Below are positions 35,144 through 45,785 of a DNA stretch of 64,000 nucleotides, in pieces. Numbering within the stretch: position 1 is the stretch's first letter; every line of letters starts with the position of its first letter. The notes beneath the pieces are model-generated. The model was not told the origin of the DNA. It ran no database searches and was given only the letters and a program-made list of their open reading frames with translations. A program made the translations under genes and the position numbers. Source of the DNA: Persicaria tinctoria (Eukaryota; Streptophyta; Magnoliopsida; Caryophyllales; Polygonaceae). Location of the stretch: assembly GCA_037127255.1 (NCBI GenBank), contig JBANSL010000018.1, positions 16,899,175 to 16,963,174 of the forward strand. Direction: 5' to 3'.

Positions 35144-35420
35144 CATATCCCAACCTTGGTGAAAGTATATATAGTTTTAGATGACATGTGAATGAGAAGC
35201 TATTTTTAAGATGAATGACATTTCAAATTGATCGATAAAAACATTCCATATTATAAGTTATTACCCGGCCAGGATTTTAAGCCATACTATCATATTTTCC
35301 CTGCGCATTTTTATCGATCGATATCAATACTTTTTTTTTTTTTTTTTTTTTATGATTTGTTATAAATTCATCAAATCATATCGTATTTTCACATGACATT
35401 TCATATTAAACACAGAATTA
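35144..35420. other. Intergenic, no gene seen
   Basis: AT-rich with a T run at about 35331-35351. No feature supported. Confidence 0.4.
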
Positions 35421-35423
35421 ATC

Positions 35424-35655
35424 AATCACTATATATATATATTTTTTATTTTTATTTTTTTTGATAAGGAAAAAATTCGAGGCCGGACAAACCCGGACCT
35501 CAAGAGGCCGACAAAGTCGGCAGACGGAAACCGTCATAATGAAACAGAGATACAACAAAGGTGCAAGATACAAGCAACGAAGCTCTACAAAGCGAAACAA
35601 ATCCAACTAAACCGAAAACGATGCGGACGTAGACAAATCACTATATATATATATA
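35424..35655 (-). mobile_element. Severely 5'-truncated LINE copy with TSD
   Basis: A roughly 190-bp insert reads, on the minus strand, toward an A-rich tail just right of 35440. Repeats of AATCACTATATATATATAT flank it (about 35424 and 35637); the TA tract makes the limits fuzzy. Its minus-strand end, NFFLIKK then Lys/Asn codons, resembles the end of the adjacent longer LINE (NFYLIKK), so both share a 3' end. Such dead-on-arrival copies result from early arrest of target-primed reverse transcription. Confidence 0.65.
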
Positions 35656-35799
35656 TATAGTTGATGGCGAGACAAATATATTTCCACCATAATGTATTTT
35701 ACGAAAATGATATAAAGAATTAAAGAATATGGATATCTGTTGCATTTTTCCCCTTTTGTTTTATTAATGTTATTTTTTTTTGTTTTTTTTATTAGATAA

Positions 35800-37173
35800 A
35801 AATTCGAATGGATGAACCCTATTCGAGAGCATCCTGACGGATGAGGTCTAAGAGACATGTATCATGGTATAAATCAAGTCCCCTGGTAGAGTAGCTAAGG
35901 TGTGCGACCTTATCCGCTACCCGGTTACCAATGCGGGGAATATGAGTGATTCGAACGTTATTTACTTGTTTAAGTAGTACTTGGACATCAGACATAATTA
36001 ATTCTATTTTCCAAGGACACCCAGTATGTGTGTGTAGATAATCGATGATAATTTTTTAGTCTCCTTCAATTATTAGATATGTTATTTGTAATTGTTTAGC
36101 CTTTTCCATCCCAAGCTGGAGGGATAAAGCTTCAGCCATAAGTGGGGATTGTCCATTAATAGTCTTTCCCCCAATGCTAATCGGTTCTCCATGCCAATCC
36201 CTGATGATGTAGCCAATGAGCTGTTTTCATTTGATATGAAGGAGCCGTCAAAATTTAACTTGAACTTGCCTGCCGGCGGCTTCCTCCAACGACTTTCCTT
36301 TCCATTTGTTTTTGAGGGTTGTTTCTCCACACTGAGTTTCGGTAATTCCTCTTTTTCAGTAGCATTCCAAATGTGAGCTCGTTTCCAATTATCTATATTC
36401 TCCCTCACCCGTTTCTTAAGGGCCTCCATGGAAGGAATGTTTTCCTGTCTAAATATAGTCTGATTTCTAATAAACCACAGTGTCCACCATCTTATAGCTA
36501 TACTCTGTCTTCTTTCCACCGGGAGGGTGGTTCCCACTATCTGTAAAACTTGGTCCATATCTCTATTCTCCGATAGCAGGTTTTGGATTTTTTGAGATAG
36601 TTCTCTTGTGAATTGTGGTTGGAAGTTGTTAATAGGGCATTCTATGAATAAGTGAATGTCACCCTCCTCAGATTGGTTGCATAGGGCGCAGGTGTTTGGA
36701 ACCGCAACCCCTTTTTGGTATAAACGGCTAGCCATGGCAAGGCCTTTTTGTTTTATCTTCCATATGAAGTTTTTGATTTTAGGGGGCACATCCAGTCTCC
36801 AAATCCAAGAAAATTCGTCCGGGGACCTTTGTGACGGGGAGGAAATTAAGTTATATGCACTCGATGTTGTGAACCAGCCCTTTTTCGCTGGCCACCAGTA
36901 CAGTCTGTCGGTCATAGGGGTGATTGGTAAGGAAATTTTGATAATGTCCTCTGTAATAGTGGATGGAAGGACAGAGAGAAGCTTCTCCCTCCACCATTGT
37001 CCTCCCATGATGTAGTCGCTAACAGAGTCGTTTAGATTTATGTTTTGTTGAGGGTCTATTCTCTCCTCTAGCGGTTTCGTTGATACCCAATTGTCTTTCC
37101 AGAACTTAATGAACTTCCCATCCCCCACTAGCGATATGAGTCCTGACTTGAAAGTTGGGATTAGTGCACTCAT
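35800..37173 (-). pseudogene. LINE zinc-binding region and RNase H
   Basis: Minus-strand order: FIKFWKDNWVSTKPL, DRLYWWPAKKGWFTTSSAY, IWRLDVPPKIKNFIWKI, zf-RVT C-A-L-C...H-L-F-I-E-C, then RNase H beginning FKLNFDGSF. The frame at 36082-37173 ends early; the RNase H tail resumes in another frame as ITHIPRIGNRVADKVAHL down to about 35830. Same architecture as the fragment at 4157-4680. Confidence 0.88.
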
Positions 37174-37503
37174 TTTCGCCCATTGCCACTATGTATTGCC
37201 TTTTTTTGTGTAGTTAAGAATGTGACTGTCTTTTAGGTATTTGTGTTGTATAATTTTGACCCAGGAGTTCTCTGGCTCAGCTAAAATTTTCCATAGAAGT
37301 TTTAGTTGGAGAGCTTCATTTATTTATTTAGTTTTCCTTATTCCTAGTCCTCCCCCAGCTTTTGATTTACATATTCTGTCCCAGCTAATGAGCGGGCTAT
37401 GCTGTGCATCTTTATTCCAGAAGAAGGTTATGTTGATTTGGTCTAGTTGTTTATGGATTACTCCCGGGAGCATGAAACTCTGCATCGCGTATAAGGGTTT
37501 CAC

Positions 37504-38400
37504 TTATAGGTTAGAGGCTATAAGGGTTGCTCTTCCCTGTTGTGATAGCGCATTTGCCCACCATTTACTCAACTGGTCTTTGGACTTGCAAATTATTTCT
37601 CCGAAGGTTTCCTTGGTTACCCTCCCATTGATGATGGGGCAACCCATGTATTTTTCCAGGCTTCGTTCTAGAGGTATGTTGAGAATCCCTTCTAAGTCCC
37701 GTGCTCTTGTTTTGGGAATACCGGGAGTGGTTTGAAACGATGATTTATGATAGTTAACCTTTTGCCCTGAGAATTTACAATAACCTTCAATTATGTCTTT
37801 TAATTTTAGACAAGCTGAGTTACTCCCTTTCGAGAATATGATTATATCATCCGCAAATGCCAGAAAAGGAACATGGGGACCCGAGCGTCCAAATGTAAAT
37901 CCGATACTATTGTGATCGGACTCGGCTTCTGTCTTTAGTTTGCGCGCTAATACTTCTACTCCTAGAAGGAAAATGAAAAGGGAGAAGGGATCCCCCTGTC
38001 TTAAGCCTCGCGTTGGTTTGAACAGATCTGTGGGTCCGTTATTGACCAATACCGAGAAGGATACTGTAGTTACACATTCCATGATCATATCCACAAATTT
38101 TTGGTGGAACCCAAATCTCTGGAGAACTAATTTTGTATATTGCCAATCTACTTTATTATATGCTTTGTCCATGTCGAGTTTTATTGCCGTCCACCCCTTA
38201 GGACTTTTCCTAGTGCGAAAAGAGTGGAAAATCTCGTGCGCAATTAGGATATTGTCTTGAATGACTCTATCAGATACAAATGCCCCTTGTAAAGGCGGAA
38301 TAAGCCTGCCCATTATTGTTTTTAGGTGTTCAGTTATTATTTTTGAGATGATCTTATATAGAGTAGAGCACAGACTAATCGGTCGGTAACGTGTCGTCAT
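37504..38400 (-). pseudogene. LINE reverse transcriptase domain, truncated
   Basis: The minus strand shows the non-LTR RT pattern: YRPISLCSTLYKIISKII, LQGAFVSDRVIQDNILIAHE, the catalytic Asp in IKLDMDKAYNKVDW, then GLRQGDPFSLFIF and the active-site FADDIIIFS. The product would prime cDNA synthesis on nicked target DNA. It begins inside the RT fold because the element is 5'-truncated, and a stop after TLIASNL separates it from the next domains. Confidence 0.93.
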
Positions 38401-38571
38401 CGAGGGGTTATCGTTCAGTTATTAATTTTGAGATGATCTTATATAGATGATCTTATTAATGTTATTTCTCTTTAGGTTACTGCGGAGTACTTTTTATGGC
38501 GATACATATATATATATATATTTTTTTTTAAAAAAAGGAAGATATTTAGGATTCGAATGAAAGTTGATATT

Positions 38572-39145
38572 GGTCAGATTAGTGGCGGAGCACCCCGAGC
38601 ACCCCCTAGCTCGGAAAAAAATTTATTTATTTTTGCATATATTTAGTATTTTTAAGGTAATATAATACCTTTAAATGATATTTGAAACAAAAGTGTTATC
38701 TAGCTCAAGTGAAAAGGGAAGGAAGATAGAAAGTAAGGAGAATCAAAAGGTGTTGGGTTCAAATCCTACTAACTTAACTTTTTATTTGTTTTTTACTTCA
38801 TCATTAATTCTTCTTAATTTCTATTTATATTTTTTGTTTCTATCAACCATTTCATTAAAAAATGTCATATTTATGTTTAAATTATATAATAAACCCTTTA
38901 TTTCAATATTGGTTTAAAAATAATTCTTCATCATTTTTATCTATATTTTTTGTTTCTCTTCTATTTTTTTTGTTACTCTCAACTATTTAAATACAAAAAA
39001 AAAATCATTAAAAAGCACAATTTTAGTGTTTTTTCAATATTTTTTATAAAATCTTCTTATCAAATATACAAAAAAAAAAAATATTTCACAAAATTTTTTT
39101 AACACCCCTCTATCTAAAATCCTAGCTCCGGCCACTTGGTTAGAT
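38572..39145. mobile_element. Non-autonomous hAT (GTGGCGGAGC end)
   Basis: The element spans 38580-39137: left end TAGTGGCGGAGCACCCCG, right end read inward AAGTGGCCGGAGCTAGGA. Octamers GGTCAGAT (38572-38579) and GGTTAGAT (39138-39145) match 7 of 8. The interior is AT-rich with T and A runs and no transposase; the 80-codon ORF inside has no domain. Confidence 0.75.
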
Positions 39146-39740
39146 GATGAGAGACATAATCACGTGACACTATATTCGGTCTCTCCTTGGTGATTTTATA
39201 ATATGTTGAACAGTTGAAGATGATCGATCGATCTTCCAACTGGAGACGCTGATGATCCACCAGCGTACGCTATGCTGTCATGCACCCTATTATTTCTCCG
39301 CGTAAGAGCGCCCCCATATCTCAATTTCACGCACACTATTAAGGTCCTGTTTGGTAACACGTACGTAGTTGATGGTAGCGGAAGTTGATTAATTAGGTGT
39401 ATTAAATATATGTTAAATTTAAATATTTATAAGCTAATATTTTATTTGATAATTCTAGTTAATAGAGTAATTGATACAAACTAACTAATAAGAAATAAGA
39501 AAATGAATAAATTTGTCAATAGAAAAAAAAATCCAAAAAAATTGAGGTGAGTAGGTTTTGAAAATCCAATTTCAAAAGCTAATTAAACTAAAATTTGATA
39601 CTTAACCCGTTTAAAACTTTATAATATTAAAAATCAAAAGCTCTGAAAAACCACTTGTGTTGCACGGGAGTCTCACGTGAATTAAATAACCTTTCTATAT
39701 AAATTAATGGATTATTTTTCTTATTGACAATTAATTTTAG
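39146..39740. other. Intergenic, no gene seen
   Basis: AT-rich, no supported ORF. GGTCCTGTTTGGTAACACG near 39343 looks like a common MITE end but no partner was found. Confidence 0.4.
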
Positions 39741-39974
39741 GATTATGTTAGGACCTTGAGTGTTCTTCCATGGATGGTTGCTTGTAAAGGTAAGGAGAGG
39801 AGATTGAAGAGGGATTATAGAGGAAACGAGAGGTAGAAGAAGATAGAACAAGTTCTGAATTGATTAATTGATAGACGCCAAACAATACATTAAGATAGGT
39901 ATTTATAATACAAGCCCAACTTTCTACTGATTACACTTATTATATATCCTATTATACTAATTCCTAACAAATTA
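39741..39974 (-). repeat. Solo LTR
   Basis: 39746-39969 (224 bp) begins TGTTAGGACCTTGAG and ends ACTAATTCCTAACA, an inverted TGTTAGGA..TCCTAACA pair. The minus strand has a TATA-like TTATAAATACC followed by CT-rich sequence, the usual LTR order. Flanking pentamers GATTA and AATTA match 4 of 5. No internal retroelement sequence adjoins it, so unequal recombination between LTRs is the likely origin. The LTR at 49296 starts with the same TGTTAGGAATTAG on its own strand. Confidence 0.7.
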
Positions 39975-40479
39975 AATATCATTGTATTTATGTGTTGAAC
40001 TAATAAGTAATAACGCATGCATGCGCACACACGATCCCCGATTATGATTCTCAACGGGCTTCAATATGGTAGTTAAGTCAAATGATCCGACTCTTGGTCC
40101 TAAGCTAACTAAAAAGAGAATAAAATATTAGACATGTTGTCCACAATATTCCTAGCTAGCTAGCTGCACTTGTCTGTTATGTCCAACTAATAGAACACCC
40201 TTTGCGATGTAACAGTAATCGAGAGAGGTAGAATTGAGGCGAGGAAGAGAGTTAGAATTTGGGATGAGAGTTTAGAAGATAGAGATAGTAATTGGGAGGG
40301 AAAATATGATTTCATTCAATACCCATCCTCCAATCTATACAAGGTCTATTTATAGACCAAGCTAGCCCTTAAGGCATTACAATGCTCCATTCATGGAGAG
40401 CCTTGTCTCAAGGCTTGTGTGATCAACATCTAAGGCATTACAATGCTCCATTCATGGAGAGCCTTGTCTCAATCAACAT

Positions 40480-41785
40480 ACTACAAGTCACTGTTAGGCC
40501 TCAATTGAAATCGGGGAAACTGGGTGAGGATGTGAGCTGCTGCCTCCTAGGTTGGCTCTTCATCAGGCAAATTCTTCCACTTGATTAGCCACTCGGTGAC
40601 TGGATCTCCGTTTGCAAGGTATTGGACACGACTATCCAATACTGCCTCTGGTTCCATTAGTATAAGACCCTTATCATCTGTTTCTGGTAGCTCATCAGAT
40701 GAATTGCACTGAGGATCTTTCTTCAATTTTAACTGTGAAATGTGTAAAACTGGATGAATGCGTGAAGAAGTCGGCATCTGTAATCTGTAAGCTACTTTAC
40801 CAATGCGAGCCTCCACCTTAAAAGGTCCAAAGAATTTGGCACTGAGTTTCAAGTTTCGGCGAATTGCAGCTGAGGATTGCCTGTAAGGTTGGAGTTTCAG
40901 AAAAACCCAATCTCCCACCTTAAATTCTCTATCTGTTCGTCGAGCATCTGCATACAGTTTCATACGAGCATGTGCTTGCTGAAGATGGTACTTCAACTGC
41001 CTGATCAAATGTTGTCGAGTGTACAACCAGTCCCCTGCTGTGGTGTGAGTTGCAGATAATGTAGGGAGTCCTAGCTGTAATGGAGGACACCCATACAAGG
41101 CTTCAAATGGTGACATCTTGATTGTGGAATGGAATGTTGTGTTGTACCACCATTCAGCTAAAAACAACCATTCTACCCATTTCTTCTCGTTGTCATATGT
41201 CATGCATCTCAAATAGGATTCTAAGCAACGATTCACTCTCTCAGTTTGCCCGTCCGATTGAGGGTGATAGGCAGAGCTCATATCCAATCTTGTGTGTAAG
41301 GCTTTGAATAATTGTTGCCAGAATTGACTGATGAAAACTTTGTCCCGATCAGAAACTATGCTGGTGGGTAAACCATGAAGCTTAAAAATATTTTCCATGA
41401 ACAATGAAGCAACTCTTGCAGCAGTAAAGGGATGAGATAAGGCAATGAAGTGTGAGTACTTAGTAAGTCTATCCACCACTACCAAAATAGTGTCTTTACC
41501 CCTTGATCTAGGAAGTCCTTCTACGAAATCCATGCTAATGTGGCTCCAAGGTTTATCTAGAATTGGCAGTGGTTGCAACAACCCTGGGGAAGCTACATTC
41601 TCAGTTTTGCAACGTTGGCAGATCTCACAAGTGTTGACGAATTCTCCTGTATCTGTCTTCATACCTTGCCAGTAAACTAAGCTTTTTAGTCTCTGGTAAG
41701 TGGCCTGAATTCCAGAATGGCCTCCCATGGTATCCACATGGAAGGCATTGAGTAGCTTAGTTCTTAAATCTGAATTTCTTCCCAC
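40480..41785 (-). pseudogene. Ty3 integrase with chromodomain
   Basis: A 412-codon minus frame. HVDTMGGHSGIQATYQRLK plus CEICQRC is the H2C2 zinc finger; the catalytic D,D,E residues lie in SMDFVEGLP, IVSDRDKVFI and GQTERVNRCLES; FFGPFKV is a GPF/Y-like motif. The chromodomain follows (VLDSRVQYLA, WLIKWKNLPDEEPT), but a stop replaces the Trp expected next, and similarity runs on to about 40485. Chromodomains steer insertion to particular chromatin. Confidence 0.92.
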
Positions 41786-41956
41786 TGAAATGGCAGTAAG
41801 TAGCAGAAAGTAGCAGCTGGACCACCTGATCTCAGAAGGCCATCAGAAACTATGAAGTGGCCATGTGACTCTGAAATGGCAGTAAGTAGCAGCTGTTGGA
41901 CCACCTGATCTCCTTGTAGCTCTCAAATATCTCATTGAGCCAAGTAGGTTAAACCA

Positions 41957-43156
41957 CTAACATTGCAGCACACTCTCTGTCTGATCTTCAAGCATCCTGG
42001 ATAAGGCATCAACTGCTTTATTCTCTACACCTTTCTTATAGGCAATGTCATAGTGTAGACCCAGCAGCTTTCTCACTGCCTTTTTCTGTATTTGTGTGGA
42101 TAACCTTTGATCCAAGAGGTGCTTTAGAGGTTGATGGTCAGTTTTAATGACAAATTTTCTCCCTTCTAAGTAGTGCCTCCATTTGTCAACAGCTAGTAGG
42201 ATGGCCAAAAGTTCTTTCTCATACACAGCAAGCAACAAATGTCTTCCATGGAGAGCTTGATTGCTGTAAGCAACATGTTTCCCATTTTGCATTAGTACTG
42301 CCCCAATACCAGATTCAGAAGCATCAGTTTCTATAGTGAATGGTATACCAAAATTAGGCACAGCCAGTACAGGAGGGGAAGTGAAGATTTTCTTTAGTTT
42401 AGCAAAATCCATCTCTGCATTGTGTGACCATACAAAGCTATCTTTCTTTAAGAGATCAGTCAAAGGTTTTGCAATGCATCCATAACCTTTGATAAACCTT
42501 CTATAATAACCTGTGAGACCTAAGAATCCTCTTAATGCTTTCAAATTCTTAGGCACGGGCCATTTAAGCATAGAGTCAATTTTCTTGGGGTCAGTTAACA
42601 CTCCCAATCCAGATATTATATGACCCAAATACTCCACTTCTTTCTGGGCAAATTCACACTTAGATCTCTTAGCAAAAAGCTTGTGGTTTCTCATTGTGGA
42701 CAGAACTTCTCTCTGATGAATCACATGCTGTTCCACACAGTTACTATAAACCAAAATATCATCAAAAAACACCAAAACAGACTTTCTCATAAATTTGCCA
42801 AAGACATCATTCATTAGACACTGAAAGATGGTTGGAGCATTAGTCAAACCAAATGGCATGACTCTGAACTCATAGTGGCCGTGATGAGTCCTAAAGGCTG
42901 TCTTAGCAATGTCCTCTTCCACCATCCTCACTTGATGGTAACCTGCCCTTAAATCCAGTTTGGAGAATATGCAGGCGCGAGCTAACTCATCTAAAAGATC
43001 CTCAATGTGTAGAATGGAGAATTTATCCTTAATGGTTAACTCATTCAAACGCCTATAATCCACACAAAATATCCAACAACCATCTTTCTTTTTAACCAAC
43101 AATGTTGGTGATGCAAAGGGACTGTGGTTAGGTCTTATAACACCATTGTTTAGCAT
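41957..43156 (-). pseudogene. Ty3 reverse transcriptase and RNase H
   Basis: A 399-codon minus frame: VKKKDGCWIFCVDYRRLNEL, FSKLDLRAGYHQVRM, FRVMPFGLTNAP, active site VFFDDILVYS (an F-x-D-D form of YxDD), LGLTGYYRRFI, then RNase H ETDASESGIGAVLMQ and DHQPLKHLL. It is broken off from protease upstream by a frame change near 43200, and from integrase by stops and a duplicated CAGTAAGTAGCAG segment at 41786-41912. Confidence 0.92.
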
Positions 43157-43239
43157 TTCTGAAACTTGTTTTTCTATTTCAGTCTTTTGGAAGTATGGGT
43201 ACCTATAAGGGCGGGAGGCAACTGGGTCTGCACCCTCTC

Positions 43240-43839
43240 TTAGTGTGATTGAGTGCTCATGGTTTCTGACAGGAGGGAGGTCTCTGGGTTCCTGAAAATT
43301 AAAACATCTTCAAATTCTATGATCACATTGCTGATTTCCAGTGGGAGCACTGCCTCTGTCACCCTCACACTGCATACCTGTGCAACCTGAAAGAGCTCCA
43401 CATTTCCTTGCACACTGCACAACTTTTGCAACTGGAAGCCAGTCAACATTTTTAAATCAGCTTGCACCCCAGCATTTTCTTCTTTAAACCCTTTAATAGT
43501 GATCTGTTTGCCCATCTTCTGAAATGAAATTTGCACATCCACTAAGTCAAATAGGACTGGGTTAAAGCCAACTAGTCAGTCTGTGCCCAATATCATATCA
43601 CAACCTTCCATTTTCAATAGCCTAATATCATGCTCGTACTCACTACCTTGCATCTCCCATAAGAACCTCTTACAAGTCTTGCTACTGAACATAATTCCAC
43701 TGATTGTGTTGACCTGCATCACATTTGCTTTACTGATTTCAAACTTAGTCTCCCTTGCCAATCGAGAGTCCAAGAAATTGTGTGTCGCACCACTGTCTAT
43801 CAGAATTGTGATCAGTTTCCCTTTCACAGACCCTTTCAC
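43240..43839 (-). pseudogene. Ty3 aspartic protease region
   Basis: ILIDSGATHNFLD carries the D-S-G protease core, with later C-D-M-I-L-G-T-D. Directly after that the expected Trp codon is a TGA stop (about 43573-43575), and the reading continues in frame as LVGFNPVLFDL. A single-base change explains the break. Confidence 0.88.
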
Positions 43840-44000
43840 TCGAATGGTGCTTCCAGATTCCTCCCCAGTAAGAGCATGAACGTATACCTCATTCTCTTCT
43901 TGCTCCTCAGCTAGATGCAGCTCTTGGTCCCCATGGAAGATCCTTTGAAGCCCGTAGACGTCGGTCTTGAATCCCCTCTTGGATCTGCTCTATCCGACAA

Positions 44001-44951
44001 CTAAGACTTGCTCCTATTTTCCTTCGACCAAGAAATTCTGAATCCTGAATTTGCAGATCCTGTTGATTGTTGCCGCCAAGGATGTTTAGACACCCTCAAT
44101 AATGCCTGCACCGCCTTATGATGCAACCTTTCTTGTTCAAGAACTTCGGCCATCGATGTCGGCCTTCCCAATTTGACTAGGGACTGAATTTCCGGTTTCA
44201 ATCCACTAATATAGCTAGAGACGAAGTAAGATTCGGACAGTTGGGGGTTGAAAGACAACATACCCGCGCGCAAATCCTCGAATCTCTCATTGCATTCCTC
44301 CAGATCCTCCGACTGTTCTAGCTTGTTGAATTCTCCAACTATCTCTGCCTCTCGTCGATCCCCAAATCTCAGGCAAAGATCATCGCAAAATTCTTGGCAG
44401 GATACCCTTGGATTCTGCATCAAGTACCCTTGCAGCCAAGTATCAGCTTTATCCGTCAAATACATCGCAGGAATCTCAACCTGCTGTGATTCTTGAACCG
44501 CAAAAATCCCGAAGTATTTCTCACATTTGCGTATCCAATTCCTTGATTTTCTTCCATCAAAACTCGGAAAATCCAATTTAGGCAGGCGCTGGAATCGGTT
44601 GTCGTTGAATCCCTGGTGTTGGTTGAACTGATGCTGGTCTGAACTAGATTGTCCAATGCTCGAACTCGCCTGTCCTCCATTAAAATTCGGATGCCACCTG
44701 GAGCCCGGAATTTCTTGATTCGTTGGTCCTGATCCCCTTAGGGAATCTCTCTCCCCTCGTGGTTGTTGCGAATCCGATCTGTTTCCTTCATCCTGCCGCT
44801 TCCTCCTTCCTCCAGGATTTGGAGGATTCCTTACAAAATCGGCCAATTGCTCCATCTTTTGATCACTGATCTTCCTGAATTCTTCAAACATCCGCGTCTG
44901 TTCTTCTTGAATCTTCTGCAGATCAGCTAATGATTTAGCTGTTGATGCCAT
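44001..44951 (-). pseudogene. Ty3 gag
   Basis: A 316-codon minus frame starting about 55 bases inside the 5' LTR. The N-terminal part is Gln/Glu-rich, probably coiled (MASTAKSLADLQKIQEEQTR), followed by a low-complexity Gly/Ser/Gln linker and the retrotransposon gag core (FPSFDGRKSRNWIRKCEKYF, then VSSYISGLKPEIQSLV). No CCHC knuckle was recognised between it and the protease. Confidence 0.88.
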
Positions 44952-45299
44952 GAACGATCTTGTGTCGTCCCTAAACTCCTGGAATTGTGCATCTGTAACC
45001 TTGGATGTCCATCTAACAGAACACCCTTTGCGATGTAACAGTAACCGAGAGAGGTAGAATTGAGGTGAGGAAGAGAGTTAGAATTTGGGATGAGAGTTTA
45101 GAAGATAGAGATAGTAATTGGGAGGGAAATATGATTTCATTCAATACCCATCCTCCAATCTATACAAGGTCTATTTATAGACCAAGCTAGCCCTTAAGGC
45201 ATTACATTGTGATCCTTGCAAGAGTACACCGAAATAGTTATATGACGAAAGTATAAACTAAACAAGTCTTATATATAATTAGGTGTATTACTCCTTCTA

Positions 45300-45780
45300 T
45301 TGTTGATTAGTTGTGGGGCGTGTTAATACGGGTACTTCTATCTTTAGTTCTTCTGGTCTTTCAGGTTTCATTCCAGGTAGGGCAGCTCAGGTAGCTGCTG
45401 AAAACAAAAGGAAAAAATATGAGGATGTTTGCAGAGAAAAAGGATATCATTTTCTACCGTTTTCCTTTTCTACTATTGATGACTTAGGGATGATGTCATG
45501 GGACTTCTCAAGCGGGTGTGTGGGATTGCTAAGAGGATACCTGGATGGCTTGATATAGTAGGGATACTTGTTACACTTTGATTAGAGTTGCTTTTGGTAT
45601 TTAGAAGGGTTGCGGAGCTCGCTTGTTAGCAGGTTCCCATCCAATTTCATGTAAAATCTTTTAGGTGTTGGAGCTCAATTTGTTACGAGGCTCTCATCTA
45701 ACTTTATGTAAGTCATTCCCATAATAATAATAATATGTTATTATAAAAAATAAAATAAAAAAAATAAAAAATAATAATAA
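45300..45780 (+). pseudogene. 3' end of an old LINE-like or unknown retroelement
   Basis: An 81-codon ORF (45313-45558) reads GRAAQVAAENKRKKYEDVCR then EKGYHFLPFSFSTIDDLG. I recognise this Lys-rich helix plus FLPFSFS pattern as typical of the C-terminal tail of some plant LINE proteins, but this is from memory. After it come two related segments ending AGCTCGCTTGTTAGCAGG and AGCTCAATTTGTTACGAGG, then a run of ATA repeats at 45718-45785 like a tail. A host-gene fragment is an alternative. Confidence 0.5.
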
Positions 45781-45785
45781 TAATT

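Larger units (their letters stand above)
35761..38467 (-). mobile_element. 5'-truncated L1-type LINE with 15-bp TSD
   Basis: The insert 35776-38452 is flanked by TTATTAATGTTATTT on both sides (35761-35775 and 38453-38467). On the minus strand it runs RT, zinc-binding region, RNase H and an A-rich tail, seen as T runs directly inside the low-coordinate TSD. The upper end carries a short duplicate: TCAGTTATTA plus ATTTTGAGATGATC, also present near 38330, recurs at 38416-38448, a common scar of LINE integration. The endonuclease domain and ORF1 are absent. Confidence 0.92.
40180..45206 (-). mobile_element. Ty3 chromovirus-type LTR retrotransposon, about 5.0 kb
   Basis: The LTRs are 40180-40381 and 45006-45206, about 201 bp each, starting TGTCCA and ending AAGGCATTACA, with about four substitutions and one 1-base indel between them. 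Minus-strand order is gag, protease, RT, RNase H, integrase and chromodomain, which is Ty3 type. Small size and short LTRs suggest the Reina group, but that needs a tree. No TSD was found, and the sequence beside the 5' LTR is not a recognisable Met-tRNA primer site. Two internal duplications (40371-40411 with 40432-40472; 41786-41833 with 41872-41912) scar it. Confidence 0.92.

Noticed and set aside
36149..38260. Plus-strand ORFs across the LINE
   Set aside because: Antisense of well-recognised minus-strand reverse transcriptase and RNase H sequence.
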